Of a DNA stretch of 5,327 bases, positions 4,245 through 5,327 are shown in pieces. Origin of the DNA: Acidobacteriota bacterium. Its GTDB lineage: Bacteria; Acidobacteriota; Terriglobia; Acidiferrales; UBA7541. Below the pieces are notes generated by a model. It was not told the origin of the DNA. It made no database searches and was given only the letters and a program-made list of their open reading frames with translations. How positions within the stretch are numbered: position 1 is the stretch's first letter; each line of letters starts with the position of its first letter. The position numbers were made by a program, and so were the translations under genes. Where the stretch lies: positions 7,188-12,514 of the forward strand of contig PKWH01000350.1 in the NCBI GenBank assembly GCA_003131985.1, written 5' to 3'.

Positions 4245-5327
4245 ATGTTCTGGCAAGATTCCTATCCGCTCGCTTTGAGGATCCCCACGCCGATCGTAGC
4301 GGTGCAACTAGCCGCGTCGCTGTGCATTGGAATGCTCGTAGGAGTCGAACGCGAATGGGCGGGTAAAGATTTCGGTCTGCGCAGTTTCGCATTTGTCTCC
4401 GTGCTCGGCATGCTGAGCGCGCATCTGCCCACCGCGCTTGCCTGCGTGGCTTTCGCCGGTGTGCTGCTGCTGATCGCGGCTGCGGACATTCGAAATTTTC
4501 TTTCCAAGCAGCCTCTTGAATTGACCACATCCTTGGCGCTGCTATTGGTTTTCGTGGCCGGATACCTGGTGGGCATCGGCCATGTGTTCACTCCCGTGGC
4601 GTCTGCAATCATCATCACCATGCTGCTTGCCTGGAAGCTCGAACTGCGAAAGTTTGCCGGTGGACTTAAACTCGAGGAAATTCGCAGCGCGGTACTGCTT
4701 GGTTTGCTCGGCTTCGTTATTTACCCGGTGATTCCGAATCGCTTCGTGGACCCCTGGCAATTGCTGAATCCTCGCGCAGCTTGGGTAATCGTGATCGTGA
4801 TTGCGGGCATCGGATTCGTGAACTACGTGCTGCTGAAACTCTACGGCACGCGCGGCATTTACCTCAGCGGTTTTCTGGGTGGCTTGGTGAACAGCACGGC
4901 GGCCGCTGCCGAATTGGCGAAGCCTCTGGGATCCGGTAGCACATCCTCCGGCGTAGCGGTTGCCGCGCTGTTGCTCACGATTGTGGCTATGTTCGCGCGC
5001 AATCTCGTGATTCTCGCAATTTTTTCGCCGTCTGCCGTGGGCGCCGCCGCCGGACCTTTGCTGATAATGGCGCTCGGCGCGCTGATTCTTGTTCGTCGCT
5101 CGCGAGCGCGCGCCGGAGATACTCCGGGGGAAATTCATCTTGAGTCGCCCGTTTCCATCAAGCACGTTCTATATTTTGCCGGGCTGTTTGTATTGATTGA
5201 AGTGGTTTCCACGCTTGGTGAACGCCATCTCGGCAAATTTGGATTCCTCGGAATCAGCATCCTCGGTGGTTTGGTAAGTAGCGCCAGCACCACTGCCGCC
5301 GCGGCCAACATGGTCGCGCACGGACAA
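4245..5327 (+). CDS. MgtC/SapB-type DUF4010 multi-pass membrane protein, 3'-truncated (first 361 aa)
   Basis: The frame is open to the right edge without a stop. The N-terminus has the MgtC-like signature GMLVGVEREW (29-38), followed by LRSFAF (45-50), as in MgtC/SapB proteins. The rest is the DUF4010 membrane domain, about ten or more hydrophobic segments overall. Two related motifs carry this domain: GFLGGLVNSTAAAAELA (209-225) and ILGGLVSSASTTAAAA (339-354). A hydrophilic loop with RRSRARAGD lies at 284-292. Family members are usually a little over 400 residues, so perhaps 50 residues are missing. MgtC itself is linked to growth at low magnesium and virulence. The role of this longer group is unproven, and transport is only an inference. 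The ATG has no ribosome site but a -10-like TATACT just upstream. The frame is open upstream to a TGA near 4178, so a GTG or TTG start there cannot be excluded. Confidence 0.9.
   Translation, partial: MFWQDSYPLALRIPTPIVAVQLAASLCIGMLVGVEREWAGKDFGLRSFAFVSVLGMLSAHLPTALACVAFAGVLLLIAAADIRNFLSKQPLELTTSLALLLVFVAGYLVGIGHVFTPVASAIIITMLLAWKLELRKFAGGLKLEEIRSAVLLGLLGFVIYPVIPNRFVDPWQLLNPRAAWVIVIVIAGIGFVNYVLLKLYGTRGIYLSGFLGGLVNSTAAAAELAKPLGSGSTSSGVAVAALLLTIVAMFARNLVILAIFSPSAVGAAAGPLLIMALGALILVRRSRARAGDTPGEIHLESPVSIKHVLYFAGLFVLIEVVSTLGERHLGKFGFLGISILGGLVSSASTTAAAANMVAHGQ

Noticed and set aside
5097..5108. 12-bp perfect palindrome CGCTCGCGAGCG
   Set aside because: It lies inside the DUF4010 coding sequence at Arg/Ser/Ala codons in GC-rich DNA, so chance explains it.

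Overview
This 5.3-kb window looks like ordinary chromosomal sequence from a free-living Gram-negative bacterium. The best guess is a soil Acidobacteriota. The basis is thin: moderate GC, several exported proteins of unknown function, a DUF3300 protein with a very long Pro/Lys/Arg tail, and an MgtC/DUF4010 membrane protein. No rRNA, tRNA, CRISPR array, transposase or phage gene was seen.

Layout, left to right. A membrane-anchored or exported protein on the minus strand runs off the left edge (<1-281). Diverging from it is a small secreted protein of unknown function (407-970, +). This converges on a 449-aa DUF3300 protein (1131-2480, -), which has a signal peptide, a recognisable DUF3300 core, a Gly/Trp/Tyr-rich middle and a 170-residue cationic proline-rich tail built from short repeats. 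A 332-bp intergenic stretch follows. It carries the DUF3300 promoter region and, at its far end, a strong 13-bp-stem hairpin. Next is a two-gene minus-strand unit: a secreted protein with a glycine-zipper, cysteine-containing C-terminus (3143-3901), and 24 bp further on a 101-aa three-helix membrane protein that starts at TTG (2813-3118). A second intergenic stretch of about 340 bp contains three consecutive small stem-loops. Finally a multi-pass MgtC/DUF4010 membrane protein (4245->5327, +) is cut by the right edge. Its start region looks leaderless.

Only two genes, DUF3300 and MgtC/DUF4010, belong to families that can be named. At least four of the six products are exported or membrane-bound, so this is an envelope-flavoured neighbourhood, but nothing proves that the units act together. 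The most interesting unexplained item is the two-gene unit at 2813-3901. Its shape (exported protein with a pore-like hydrophobic tail plus a small membrane partner) resembles a secreted effector or bacteriocin with an immunity protein. That is a hypothesis from architecture, not a recognised family.
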